16,327 nucleotides of DNA from Gallionella sp. GTDB taxonomy: Bacteria; Pseudomonadota; Gammaproteobacteria; Burkholderiales; Gallionellaceae. The notes under the pieces are model-generated. The model was given only the letters and a program-made list of their open reading frames with translations. It did not search any database and had not been told where the DNA came from. Position numbers and translations under genes: made by a program. The DNA is taken from NCBI GenBank assembly GCA_029850565.1, contig JARCRR010000024.1, forward strand, positions 1 to 16,327, given 5' to 3'. Shown piece after piece: positions 8,372 through 15,454 of the stretch. Positions within the stretch are counted from its first letter, which is position 1. Each line of letters opens with the position of its first letter.

Positions 8372-9262
8372 GTGTCTTGGCTCAACTTGTCGGTGCGTGC
8401 CGAGGCCGACTACGCCGAGGCATTGAGTGAGGCGCTGCTCGCACGGGGCGCCTTGTCGGTGGATATGCTGGATGCCGATGCTGACACACCCGATGAGCAG
8501 GCCATCTTCGGCGAACCGGGCGAACCCACCTCTGCCGTATGGCAACACAACCTCGTCAACGCACTGTTCGAAAGTGATGCCGCTGTCGCCGACATCCTGA
8601 AAGAGTGTTGCGCCGAACTCGGCATCTCCGTCCTGCCTGAACATCGCATCGAAACGTTGGAAGAAAGCGACTGGGTGCGGCTCACACAAGCGCAATTCGA
8701 CCCCATCCGCATCAGCGATCGCCTATGGATCGTGCCGACTTGGCATACGCCGACCGATGCGTCAGCCATCAACATCGCGCTTGATCCCGGTCTCGCTTTC
8801 GGCACAGGCAGCCACCCCACCACCCGTTTGTGTCTGCGTTGGCTGGATAAGAACACCCAAGCTGGCGCAACCGTCCTTGATTACGGTTGCGGCTCCGGCA
8901 TCCTGGCCATTGCCGCGATGAAGCTCGGCGCGGGCAGCGCCATTGGCGTGGATGTGGATGCTCAAGCGGTTCAAGCCAGTCGCGACAATGCAATCGCTAA
9001 CCAAGTCAAAGCCGACTTCTATCTCCCGGATGGTGTGGCACTCAAACAATATGATGTGGTCGTCGCCAACATCCTAACCAATCCGCTACGTGCACTTGCT
9101 CCGTTATTGGCTGGGGCGACCCGTTGCGGTGGGCGCATCGTCCTCTCCGGCATCCTTGCCGAACAGGCCGAAGAGGTGATGCGCATCTACGGACAATGGT
9201 TCGACCTCGCACCACCCGTGATCGAAGATGGCTGGTGTTGTCTGTCCGGGGTCAAGCGATGA
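8372..9262 (+). CDS. prmA: Ribosomal protein L11 methyltransferase
   Basis: PrmA trimethylates several amino groups of ribosomal protein L11 using S-adenosylmethionine. The 296-residue product begins at a GTG codon three bases after the accC stop; MSWLNLSVRA is a normal PrmA N-terminus, so the start is secure despite the weak ribosome binding site. The N-terminal substrate-recognition domain (about 1-100) is followed by the Rossmann methyltransferase domain. The SAM loop is VLDYGCGSGILAIAA (about 168-182), with an acidic GVDVD after it, and the catalytic-region motif NILTNPL sits at about 233-239. The upstream segment LDPGLAFGTGSHPTT is also diagnostic. The stop overlaps the next start by 4 nt. 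accC-prmA adjacency is common in betaproteobacteria. Confidence 0.96.
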   Translation: MSWLNLSVRAEADYAEALSEALLARGALSVDMLDADADTPDEQAIFGEPGEPTSAVWQHNLVNALFESDAAVADILKECCAELGISVLPEHRIETLEESDWVRLTQAQFDPIRISDRLWIVPTWHTPTDASAINIALDPGLAFGTGSHPTTRLCLRWLDKNTQAGATVLDYGCGSGILAIAAMKLGAGSAIGVDVDAQAVQASRDNAIANQVKADFYLPDGVALKQYDVVVANILTNPLRALAPLLAGATRCGGRIVLSGILAEQAEEVMRIYGQWFDLAPPVIEDGWCCLSGVKR

Positions 9263-10116
9263 GCGACATCACGCAATGCCCCGCCTGTGAAACTCGCTTC
9301 AAGGTGAGCGGGGAACAACTCGATGCACATGATGGGCTCGTGCGTTGCGGTCGTTGCCAAGAGGTGTTCAATGCGCGCGAACACATGCAAGACGAAGAAC
9401 CCAGCCCGCAACTACCGCTCCCCATCGAAGAGCAGCCCATTGATGGGACTGTTGCCTCCGAAGAAGAGTCACTCATTCACGATGAGTCGACTTCAGAGGC
9501 TGCTACAAACACCACGGAAGCAGACTTCAGCCCTATCCCGAATGTACAAGGATTGGCAGAAATGCCGCTCACGCTGGCTCAGCAAGTCGAAGCCAGCGAA
9601 GAGCTTGCCGAAGAAGTCCCAGCCACGCCCCCTCGAAAACGTCGCTGGGTCAACGTTATGGCTGCATTGATGTTAGTGCTCACCCTCGTTGCTCAAACTG
9701 CTTATTTCTACCGCGTCGAACTCGCCGCGCATCTCCCCGGCCTCAAGCCATTGCTCACGCACTACTGCGGCTTGCTCGGTTGCACCGTCGAGTTGCCGCG
9801 CCAAGCCGAGCTGATGTCTATCGAGTCGTCTGAATTGGAGTCGGATCGAGTACAGAGCAATCTGATCACTTTGCACGCCCTGTTACACAACCGAGCGACC
9901 TACACTCAGGCCTATCCCAGCTTGGAACTGACCCTGACTGACATGCAGGATCAGGCTCTCGCCCGCCGCATCTTTCATCCCGCCGATTATCTGAAGGCTG
10001 GGTTCCAAGCACAGAGTGGCCTTGCCGCCAACCGCGACCTCGAGATCGCCTTGCACATGGACACCACCGAACTCAAACCATCAGGCTATCGCTTGTTCTT
10101 GTTTTACCCGCAGTAA
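9259..10116 (+). CDS. Zinc-ribbon/DUF3426 single-pass membrane protein
   Basis: The 285-residue protein has a recognisable layout but no established function. An N-terminal MJ0042-type zinc ribbon has two CxxC pairs (Cys7/Cys10 and Cys30/Cys33). An acidic, low-complexity linker rich in Glu, Pro and Ser follows (about 35-120). A basic RKRRW patch leads into one membrane helix (about 131-155). The C-terminal domain (about 165-285) fits DUF3426. The expected topology is zinc ribbon in the cytoplasm and C-terminal domain in the periplasm. I chose the ATG at 9259, which overlaps the prmA stop and puts the zinc ribbon at the N-terminus; the longer open frame from 9124 lies inside prmA. Genes of this type commonly follow prmA in betaproteobacteria. 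Its last bases overlap the probable promoter of the gcv transcript. Confidence 0.85.
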   Translation: MSDITQCPACETRFKVSGEQLDAHDGLVRCGRCQEVFNAREHMQDEEPSPQLPLPIEEQPIDGTVASEEESLIHDESTSEAATNTTEADFSPIPNVQGLAEMPLTLAQQVEASEELAEEVPATPPRKRRWVNVMAALMLVLTLVAQTAYFYRVELAAHLPGLKPLLTHYCGLLGCTVELPRQAELMSIESSELESDRVQSNLITLHALLHNRATYTQAYPSLELTLTDMQDQALARRIFHPADYLKAGFQAQSGLAANRDLEIALHMDTTELKPSGYRLFLFYPQ

Positions 10117-10133
10117 TCCCCTTCCGTTATAAT
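10104..10133 (+). promoter_or_regulatory. Probable promoter of the gcv riboswitch transcript
   Basis: A perfect TATAAT (10128-10133) lies just after the stop of the zinc-ribbon gene. The best -35 candidate, TTACCC at 10104-10109 with 18-nt spacing, is weak, so this may need an activator. The predicted transcription start near 10140 falls a few bases before the first glycine aptamer, which supports the placement. Confidence 0.55.
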
Positions 10134-10149
10134 CCTCCCGCCGTTGAAA

Positions 10150-10444
10150 CCGACTGGGAGAGCGTGCTGGCAACAGCACCGCCGAAGGCGCAATACCCGT
10201 AACCGCTCAGGCTCAAGAACCAATCGGAACAGGCAAATCTGGAGAGTGTCGTCGTATTGATTTTGCGAAGCGAATCGTTCATCGCCCGCTGAGGGATAGG
10301 CAGCGACTTGCACAGCTTCATCGTGCTTGGTCGATGGCTAATTGTTCCATCAGGGGATTGAGGAGAGGGTTTCGTAGAAAGTGCGAGTGACCACCGAAGG
10401 GGCACACGACGCAAGTTGTAATCTCTCAGGTACCAAGGACAGAT
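10150..10444 (+). promoter_or_regulatory. Tandem glycine riboswitch upstream of gcvT
   Basis: Two glycine aptamers lie in tandem in the gcvT leader. Aptamer 1 is 10150-10227: P1 pairs 10150-10156 with 10221-10227 (one mismatch), GAGCG (10160-10164) pairs with CGCTC (10204-10208), a GCAA-capped hairpin sits at 10164-10179, and the conserved core reads CCGCCGAAGGCGCAA. Aptamer 2 is 10237-10444: P1 pairs ATCTG (10237-10241) with CAGAT (10440-10444), GAGAG (10242-10246) pairs with CTCTC (10423-10427), and the core reads CACCGAAGGGGCA followed by CTCTCAGG and GGACAGA. The GAGAG, CCGAAGG and CTCAGG boxes are the class signature. Such riboswitches usually switch gcv genes on when glycine is plentiful. 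The second aptamer has an expanded arm, listed separately. Confidence 0.92.
10248..10391 (+). other. Expanded P3 arm in glycine aptamer 2
   Basis: Between the GAGAG box and the CCGAAGG core of aptamer 2 there are about 145 nt, where the Vibrio cholerae second aptamer has under 20. The arm is closed by an 11-bp helix, 10248-10258 with 10380-10391, with several G-U pairs and one bulged A (10386). The enclosed 121 nt can form small hairpins: 10259-10263/10272-10276, CGCTG (10287-10291) with CAGCG (10301-10305), GCAC (10310-10313) with GTGC (10323-10326), GATGG (10333-10337) with CCATC (10347-10351), and TTTC with GAAA (10370-10380, competing for one base of the closing helix). All pairings were worked out by eye. 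No function is known to me. Confidence 0.65.
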
Positions 10445-10446
10445 GG

Positions 10447-10478
10447 GGCGCGGCACGGATTCGTACCGCGCCTTTTTT
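10447..10478 (+). terminator. Intrinsic terminator controlled by the glycine riboswitch
   Basis: GGCGCGG (10447-10453) pairs perfectly with CCGCGCC (10466-10472), the loop can add ACG/CGT pairing, and six Ts follow (10473-10478). This is a textbook intrinsic terminator lying between the riboswitch and gcvT. It starts two bases after the 3' strand of aptamer 2 P1, so it is the obvious expression platform. Confidence 0.88.
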
Positions 10479-10496
10479 ATTCTTACGAAAGCACAT

Positions 10497-11588
10497 ATGA
10501 CCTTGAAGACGACTCCTTTGAATGCGGCGCACCGTGCCATGGGCGCAAAGATGGTGGATTTCGGCGGCTGGGACATGCCGGTGAACTACGGTTCGCAGAT
10601 CGATGAACATCATCAAGTACGTAATGACTGCGGCATGTTCGACGTATGCCATATGCGCGTGGTGGATGCCAAAGGCGACGGCGTGCGCGCTTTCCTGTGC
10701 TATCTGCTCGCCAATAACGCAGACAAATTACATATGCCGGGTAGAGCGCTCTACTCCGCCATGCTGCGCCCCGATGGCCATGTGATCGACGACCTCATCA
10801 TCTACTTCATGACCGAGCAATGGTTCCGCATCGTGGTGAACGCAGGCACGGCCGACAAAGACATCGCGTGGATGAAAGAACAAGCAGCGAAAGTCGCCCC
10901 GCAACTCACCATCACCTCGCGCGACGACTTGGCGATGGTCGCCATCCAAGGCCCGAACGCGCGCGCCAAGGTATGGCAAGTAGTGCCGCAGACCCAAGCA
11001 GCGACTGAAGGCCTGAAGAATTTCCAAGCCGCCGATTGCGGCGAGTACTACGTTGCGCGCACGGGCTACACCGGCGAAGATGGTTTCGAGGTGATGTTGC
11101 CGAAAGAGAATGTCGAAGCATTCTGGTACGCACTGAACAAAGCGGGCGTCAAACCCATCGGCCTCGGCGCGCGCGACACCCTGCGTCTGGAAGCGGGCAT
11201 GAACCTGTACGGTCAGGACATGGACGAGAGCGTCGGCCCCTTGGAATCCGGCCTTGCCTGGACGGTCGATCTGCAAAGTGAACGCGACTTCATCGGCAAA
11301 GCCGCACTGCTGGCGAATCCTCCCAGCAGCAAACTCGTTGGCTTGGTGTTGCTGGATCGCGGCGTTTTGCGCGGTCATCAAAAAGTGCAGACCTTGCACG
11401 GCGAAGGCGAGATCACCAGCGGCTCTTTCTCACCTACACTGGAGAAATCCATCGCACTGGCGCGTGTGCCAAACGGCGTTGCTGTCGGCGACACAGTGCA
11501 GGTTGAAATACGCGACAAATTGTTGAACGCAAAAGTAGTGAAGTATCCATTCGCCCGCAACGGCAAAGGTTTGATTAATCTTTCTTGA
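10497..11588 (+). CDS. gcvT: Glycine cleavage system T protein (aminomethyltransferase)
   Basis: GcvT takes the aminomethyl group from the lipoyl arm of GcvH and, with tetrahydrofolate, yields 5,10-methylene-THF and ammonia. The 363-residue length matches E. coli GcvT (364). Recognisable segments are LNAAHRAMGAKMVDFGGWDMPVNYG at the N-terminus, DGHVIDDLIIYF with the conserved Asp pair, RTGYTGEDGFEV, GLGARDTLRLEAGMNLYGQDM, and SGSFSPTLEKSIALARV near the C-terminus. I chose the ATG at 10497; the frame is open back to 10443, but that stretch is the terminator hairpin. The ribosome binding site is poor (GAAAG at 10487-10491). Expression should depend on riboswitch read-through, and gcvH follows directly. 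Confidence 0.97.
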   Translation: MTLKTTPLNAAHRAMGAKMVDFGGWDMPVNYGSQIDEHHQVRNDCGMFDVCHMRVVDAKGDGVRAFLCYLLANNADKLHMPGRALYSAMLRPDGHVIDDLIIYFMTEQWFRIVVNAGTADKDIAWMKEQAAKVAPQLTITSRDDLAMVAIQGPNARAKVWQVVPQTQAATEGLKNFQAADCGEYYVARTGYTGEDGFEVMLPKENVEAFWYALNKAGVKPIGLGARDTLRLEAGMNLYGQDMDESVGPLESGLAWTVDLQSERDFIGKAALLANPPSSKLVGLVLLDRGVLRGHQKVQTLHGEGEITSGSFSPTLEKSIALARVPNGVAVGDTVQVEIRDKLLNAKVVKYPFARNGKGLINLS

Positions 11589-11590
11589 GG
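11587..11590 (+). promoter_or_regulatory. Ribosome binding site deciding the gcvH start
   Basis: GAGG overlaps the gcvT stop codon. It lies only 2 nt before an ATG at 11593 but 8 nt before the ATG at 11599, so the second ATG is favoured. Confidence 0.65.
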
Positions 11591-11598
11591 ACATGACC

Positions 11599-11988
11599 AT
11601 GAGCAATCCAAGCAACCTGAAATACACCGCCTCCCACGAGTGGGTCAGAAGCGAAGCCGACGGCACGATCACCGTGGGTATCACACAGCACGCACAGGAA
11701 TTACTGGGCGACATGGTGTTCGTCGAAGCGCCGACTGCCGGCCGCAAACTGAAAGCCAAGGAAGAGTGCGCAGTCGTTGAATCAGTGAAAGCCGCTGCTG
11801 ACGTGTACGCACCCGTGTCCGGTGAAGTCATTGCTGCCAATGGTGATCTGGATGGTTCGCCAGAGAATATCAACAGCGATCCGTACGGCGCTTGGATCTT
11901 CAAGATGAAGCCGGACAATGCAGCCGATGTGGCTGCATTGCTGGATGCTGCCGGATATCAGGCAGTCGTCGATAGCGAAGCACATTGA
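11599..11988 (+). CDS. gcvH: Glycine cleavage system H protein
   Basis: GcvH is the lipoylated carrier that moves the aminomethyl intermediate from the P protein to the T protein and is reoxidised by lipoamide dehydrogenase. From the ATG at 11599 the product has 129 residues, the same as E. coli GcvH, and begins MSNPSNLKYTASHEWV. The motif ITQHAQELLGDMVFVEAP follows, and the lipoyl attachment motif VESVKAAADVYAPVSGEV places the modified lysine at residue 64. The C-terminal NSDPYGAWIFKMKP is also typical. An ATG two codons upstream (11593) is possible but badly spaced from its ribosome binding site. A strong terminator follows 10 nt after the stop. Confidence 0.97.
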   Translation: MSNPSNLKYTASHEWVRSEADGTITVGITQHAQELLGDMVFVEAPTAGRKLKAKEECAVVESVKAAADVYAPVSGEVIAANGDLDGSPENINSDPYGAWIFKMKPDNAADVAALLDAAGYQAVVDSEAH

Positions 11989-11998
11989 TCGCAGCAAT

Positions 11999-12030
11999 GG
12001 GAGAGTGGCCCACACTCTCCCTTTTTATTT
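11999..12030 (+). terminator. Strong intrinsic terminator between gcvH and gcvP
   Basis: GGGAGAGTG (11999-12007) and CACTCTCCC (12013-12021) form a perfect 9-bp stem with a 5-nt loop, followed by TTTTTATTT. This has every mark of an efficient intrinsic terminator, yet the next gene of the same pathway starts only 30 nt later. Confidence 0.92.
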
Positions 12031-12059
12031 GATAGCAACCCTTTCGAGTCACTCTGACC

Positions 12060-14915
12060 ATGAACAACACCGACCAATTCGTCAATCGCCACAACGGCTC
12101 CAACACGCAAGACGTGCAAGCCATGCTGAACAAGATCAACGCGCCTTCTCTCGATGCGCTGATAGCCCAGACCGTGCCTGCCGCCATCCGTTTGAAACAA
12201 CCGTTGAATCTGCCCGACGGCATGAGCGAGCATGCGTTCCTCAATCACCTGCGCGGCATCGCGGCGAAGAACAAGTTGTTCAAGAGTTACATCGGGCTGG
12301 GTTACTACGACACCATCGTGCCGCCCGTCATCCAGCGCAACGTGCTGGAGAATCCGGGTTGGTACACCGCTTACACGCCGTATCAAGCGGAGATCGCTCA
12401 AGGCCGCTTGGAAGCGTTGCTGAACTTCCAAACCATGATCTGCGATCTGACCGGCATGGAGATCGCCAACGCATCCTTGCTGGATGAAGCGACTGCCGCC
12501 GCCGAAGCGATGACCATGTTGCATGGCTTACGTTCGCGCGATGACGTGGCAGCCGACAAGAATAGTTTCTTCGTGTCGCACGAGTGTTTCCCGCAGACCA
12601 TCGAGTTGTTGAAGACACGCGCCAAGCCACTCGGCATCGACTTGGTCATCGGCGACTTCAAGACCGTCACGTTGAACGACAAGCTATATGGCGCGTTGCT
12701 GCAATATCCCGCTGCCAACGGCGTGGTGCATGACTACGCGGATTTCGTGGCGCGCGCCAAAGCGAATGGCATGACCGTCGCCGTTGCGGCCGACATCCTG
12801 AGCCTGGTGCTGCTCACTCCGCCGGGCGAATGGGGTGCGGACGTGGTGCTGGGTTCCACCCAGCGCTTCGGTGTGCCGATGGGCTACGGCGGCCCGCACG
12901 CCGCGTTCTTCGCCTGCCGCGACGCACACAAACGTTCCATGCCGGGTCGCATCATCGGCGTGTCGGTGGATGCCGACGGCAACCCCGCTCTGCGCATGGC
13001 GCTGCAAACACGCGAGCAGCATATCCGCCGCGAGAAGGCCACTTCCAACATCTGCACCGCTCAGGCATTGCTCGCCATCATGGCTTCGATGTACGCGGTG
13101 TATCACGGTGCAGAGGGGCTACGCGGTATCGCCACGCAGGTACACCGTTCCGCCGCCCTGCTGGCGAGCGAGTTGAAGAAGCTCGGCTACAAAGTCGCTT
13201 ACGACACCTTCTTCGACACATTGAAGCTGACGCAGACCGACAACGTGAAGATCCATGCGCTGGCCGAAGCCGCGCAGATCAACTTCCGTTACAGCGGCGA
13301 AGGTATCGGCATCGCACTAGACCAGACCACCTCGGTGGACGACCTCAACGCCATCCTTGCAGTGTTCGCACAAGCGGCAGGCAAGACTGCACCGGTCGTC
13401 ACCGTTGCACAAATCTCGTCACAGGCACTGCTCGTAAAACCGCGCCAGTCGGCCATCCTGCGCCATCCGGTGTTCAACAGCTACCACTCCGAAACGGAGA
13501 TGATGCGTTACATCAAACGGCTGGAGAACAAGGATCTGTCGCTCACGCACTCCATGATCTCGCTCGGTTCATGCACCATGAAGCTCAACGCAGCCTCCGA
13601 GATGCTGGGACTGACTTGGCCCGAGTTCGCCAACCTGCATCCCTTTGTGCCGATGGAACAGGCCGCGGGTTATCAGGAACTGATCGCGGGACTGGATGCG
13701 GACCTGTCCGAGATCACCGGCTTCGCCCAGATGAGCTTCCAGCCCAACAGCGGTGCGTCCGGCGAATACGCGGGCCTGCTGGTCATTCAGGCCTATCACC
13801 GTTCGCGCGGCGAAGCGCAGCGCAACGTGGTACTCATCCCGTCCTCCGCGCACGGCACCAACCCGGCTAGTGCAGCGATGTGCGGCATGCACATCGTGGT
13901 GGTGAAGTGCGACAGCAAGGGCAACATCGACGTGGACGACCTGCGCGCGAAGGCCGAAGAGCACAAGGCCGACCTGTCCTGCCTGATGGTGACCTACCCC
14001 AGCACGCACGGCGTGTACGAAGAGAGCATCAAGGACATTACCGCGATCATCCACGCCAACGGCGGCCAGGTGTACATGGACGGCGCCAACATGAACGCGC
14101 AGGTCGGCCTCACCAGCCCCGGCAACATCGGTGCCGACGTGTGCCACCTCAACCTGCACAAGACCTTCGCCATCCCGCACGGCGGTGGCGGACCGGGCGC
14201 AGGCCCCATCGGTGTGGCGGAACATCTCACCCCGTTCCTGCCTTCACATCCGGTAATGAAGATCGGTGGCGCACAGGGCATCCACGCGGTATCCGCCGCG
14301 CCTTACGGCAGCGCACTCATCCTGCTCATCTCCTACGGCTACATCAAGATGATGGGCGGCAAGGGTCTGACCGAGGCGACCAAGATGGCGATCCTCAATG
14401 CCAACTACATCAAGGAATCGTTGAAGGATAGCTACGCCACCTTGTACAGCGGCAGCAATGGTCGTTGCGCGCACGAGATGATTTTGGATTGCCGCGAATG
14501 GAAGAAGGAAGGCGTGGAAGTGTCCGACATCGCCAAGCGCCTGATGGACTTCGGCTTCCATGCGCCGACCACCTCATTCCCCGTCGTCGATACGCTGATG
14601 GTGGAACCGACCGAGAGTGAATCCAAGGCCGAGCTGGACCGTTTCTGCGACGCGATGATTGCCATCCGCGGCGAGATCGACCAAGTCATCACCGGCAAGG
14701 TGGACAAGAAGGACAACATCCTGAAGCACGCGCCGCATACCGCGAAGTCGGTCTGTGCCAACGAGTGGCAGCGTCCTTACACCCGCGAACAGGCTGCTTA
14801 TCCCTTACCTTATGTGCGCGAGAATAAGTTCTGGCCGAGCGTGGCGAGAGTGGATAATGTGTATGGCGACAAGAACCTCATCTGTTCTTGCCCACCGATC
14901 ACCTCGTACATCTAA
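12060..14915 (+). CDS. gcvP: Glycine dehydrogenase (decarboxylating), P protein
   Basis: GcvP is the PLP enzyme that decarboxylates glycine and hands the aminomethyl group to lipoyl-GcvH. The 951-residue product is the fused, single-chain form typical of proteobacteria (E. coli 957). The N-terminal half (about 1-440) contains GLGYYDTIVPPVIQRN and ENPGWYTAYTPYQAEIAQGRLE. The C-terminal half contains SLGSCTMKLNAASEM, SSAHGTNPASA, and the PLP-lysine motif LNLHKTFAIPHGGGGPG with Lys701. The start at 12060 gives MNNTDQFVNRHNG; only a weak CGAG (12045-12048) serves as ribosome binding site. It is separated from gcvH by a strong terminator, so it may be expressed at a lower level or from its own promoter, which I could not identify. 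Lipoamide dehydrogenase and glyA are not in the window. Confidence 0.97.
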   Translation: MNNTDQFVNRHNGSNTQDVQAMLNKINAPSLDALIAQTVPAAIRLKQPLNLPDGMSEHAFLNHLRGIAAKNKLFKSYIGLGYYDTIVPPVIQRNVLENPGWYTAYTPYQAEIAQGRLEALLNFQTMICDLTGMEIANASLLDEATAAAEAMTMLHGLRSRDDVAADKNSFFVSHECFPQTIELLKTRAKPLGIDLVIGDFKTVTLNDKLYGALLQYPAANGVVHDYADFVARAKANGMTVAVAADILSLVLLTPPGEWGADVVLGSTQRFGVPMGYGGPHAAFFACRDAHKRSMPGRIIGVSVDADGNPALRMALQTREQHIRREKATSNICTAQALLAIMASMYAVYHGAEGLRGIATQVHRSAALLASELKKLGYKVAYDTFFDTLKLTQTDNVKIHALAEAAQINFRYSGEGIGIALDQTTSVDDLNAILAVFAQAAGKTAPVVTVAQISSQALLVKPRQSAILRHPVFNSYHSETEMMRYIKRLENKDLSLTHSMISLGSCTMKLNAASEMLGLTWPEFANLHPFVPMEQAAGYQELIAGLDADLSEITGFAQMSFQPNSGASGEYAGLLVIQAYHRSRGEAQRNVVLIPSSAHGTNPASAAMCGMHIVVVKCDSKGNIDVDDLRAKAEEHKADLSCLMVTYPSTHGVYEESIKDITAIIHANGGQVYMDGANMNAQVGLTSPGNIGADVCHLNLHKTFAIPHGGGGPGAGPIGVAEHLTPFLPSHPVMKIGGAQGIHAVSAAPYGSALILLISYGYIKMMGGKGLTEATKMAILNANYIKESLKDSYATLYSGSNGRCAHEMILDCREWKKEGVEVSDIAKRLMDFGFHAPTTSFPVVDTLMVEPTESESKAELDRFCDAMIAIRGEIDQVITGKVDKKDNILKHAPHTAKSVCANEWQRPYTREQAAYPLPYVRENKFWPSVARVDNVYGDKNLICSCPPITSYI

Positions 14916-14919
14916 GGAG
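14914..14919 (+). promoter_or_regulatory. Ribosome binding site of tpx
   Basis: AAGGAG overlaps the gcvP TAA stop and lies 7 nt before the ATG at 14927. It is the best Shine-Dalgarno in the window, fixes the tpx start, and suggests abundant translation and coupling to gcvP. Confidence 0.85.
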
Positions 14920-14926
14920 TCCCATC

Positions 14927-15448
14927 ATGGCCAAAGACATCGCAAATAAAACTGGAACGACACTCGGCGGCGCACCTGTCACCTTGTTCGGTAAATTCCC
15001 CGAGGTCGGGCAAATCGCTCCCGCTTTCACGCTGGTGGATAAAGACCTGAAAGACGTCGCACTGCAATCATTCGCGGGCAAACGCAAAGTGCTGAACATC
15101 GTGCCGAGCTTGGACACCGCCGTGTGCGCCACGTCCACACGCAAGTTCAACGAAGCTGCAAGCAAGTTGAACAACACTGTGGTGCTGGTGATCTCGGCCG
15201 ACCTTCCGTTCGCCATGAGCCGCTTCTGCGTGGCGGAAGGCCTGGAAAACGTGGTCACGCTGTCGCTGATGCGCGGCCGCGACTTCATGCGCAACTATGG
15301 TGTAAAGATTGCCGACACCGCCCTGTCCGGTGTGACGGCACGTGCCGTGCTGGTGTTGGACGAGAAGGACCAGATCATCCATGCAGAGTTGGTGGACGAT
15401 ATCAAACACGAGCCGAACTACGATGCGGCGTTGGCTGTTTTGAACTAG
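14927..15448 (+). CDS. tpx: Thiol peroxidase
   Basis: Tpx is an atypical two-cysteine peroxiredoxin that reduces hydrogen peroxide and alkyl or lipid hydroperoxides using thioredoxin. The 173-residue product is close to the usual 165-170. It shows GQIAPAFTLVDKDL near the N-terminus, SLDTAVCATSTRKFN with the peroxidatic Cys67 preceded by the conserved Thr, SADLPFAMSRFCVAEGL with the resolving Cys101, and SLMRGRDFMRNYGV. The spacing of 34 residues between the cysteines equals that in E. coli Tpx (61 and 95). An upstream ATG in frame (14888) is rejected because it lies in gcvP and has no ribosome binding site. It follows gcvP closely, so it may share that transcript. Confidence 0.96.
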   Translation: MAKDIANKTGTTLGGAPVTLFGKFPEVGQIAPAFTLVDKDLKDVALQSFAGKRKVLNIVPSLDTAVCATSTRKFNEAASKLNNTVVLVISADLPFAMSRFCVAEGLENVVTLSLMRGRDFMRNYGVKIADTALSGVTARAVLVLDEKDQIIHAELVDDIKHEPNYDAALAVLN

Positions 15449-15454
15449 AGACTA

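Noticed and set aside
7622..8695. Long (357-codon) open frame on the minus strand opposite accC and prmA
   Set aside because: It crosses two real genes on the other strand, has no recognisable motif, and fits a codon-bias shadow.
10332..10391. Short leader ORF or a third glycine aptamer within the riboswitch
   Set aside because: An 18-codon frame (ATG at 10334) has no convincing ribosome binding site. GAGGAGAGGG near 10359 resembles an aptamer box, but the P1 and GAGAG pairings found at 10237-10246 account for the conserved 3' boxes, leaving no second set for another aptamer.
10443..10496. Upstream in-frame start for gcvT
   Set aside because: The extra 18 codons are encoded by the intrinsic terminator hairpin and T tract; the family start matches the ATG at 10497.
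12830..13870. 346-codon open frame on the + strand inside gcvP
   Set aside because: It is out of frame with gcvP, is Arg/His-rich, low in complexity, and has no domain or ribosome binding site; gcvP itself is intact through the region.
14888..14926. Longer Tpx start within gcvP
   Set aside because: No ribosome binding site; AAGGAG at 14914-14919 points clearly to the ATG at 14927.
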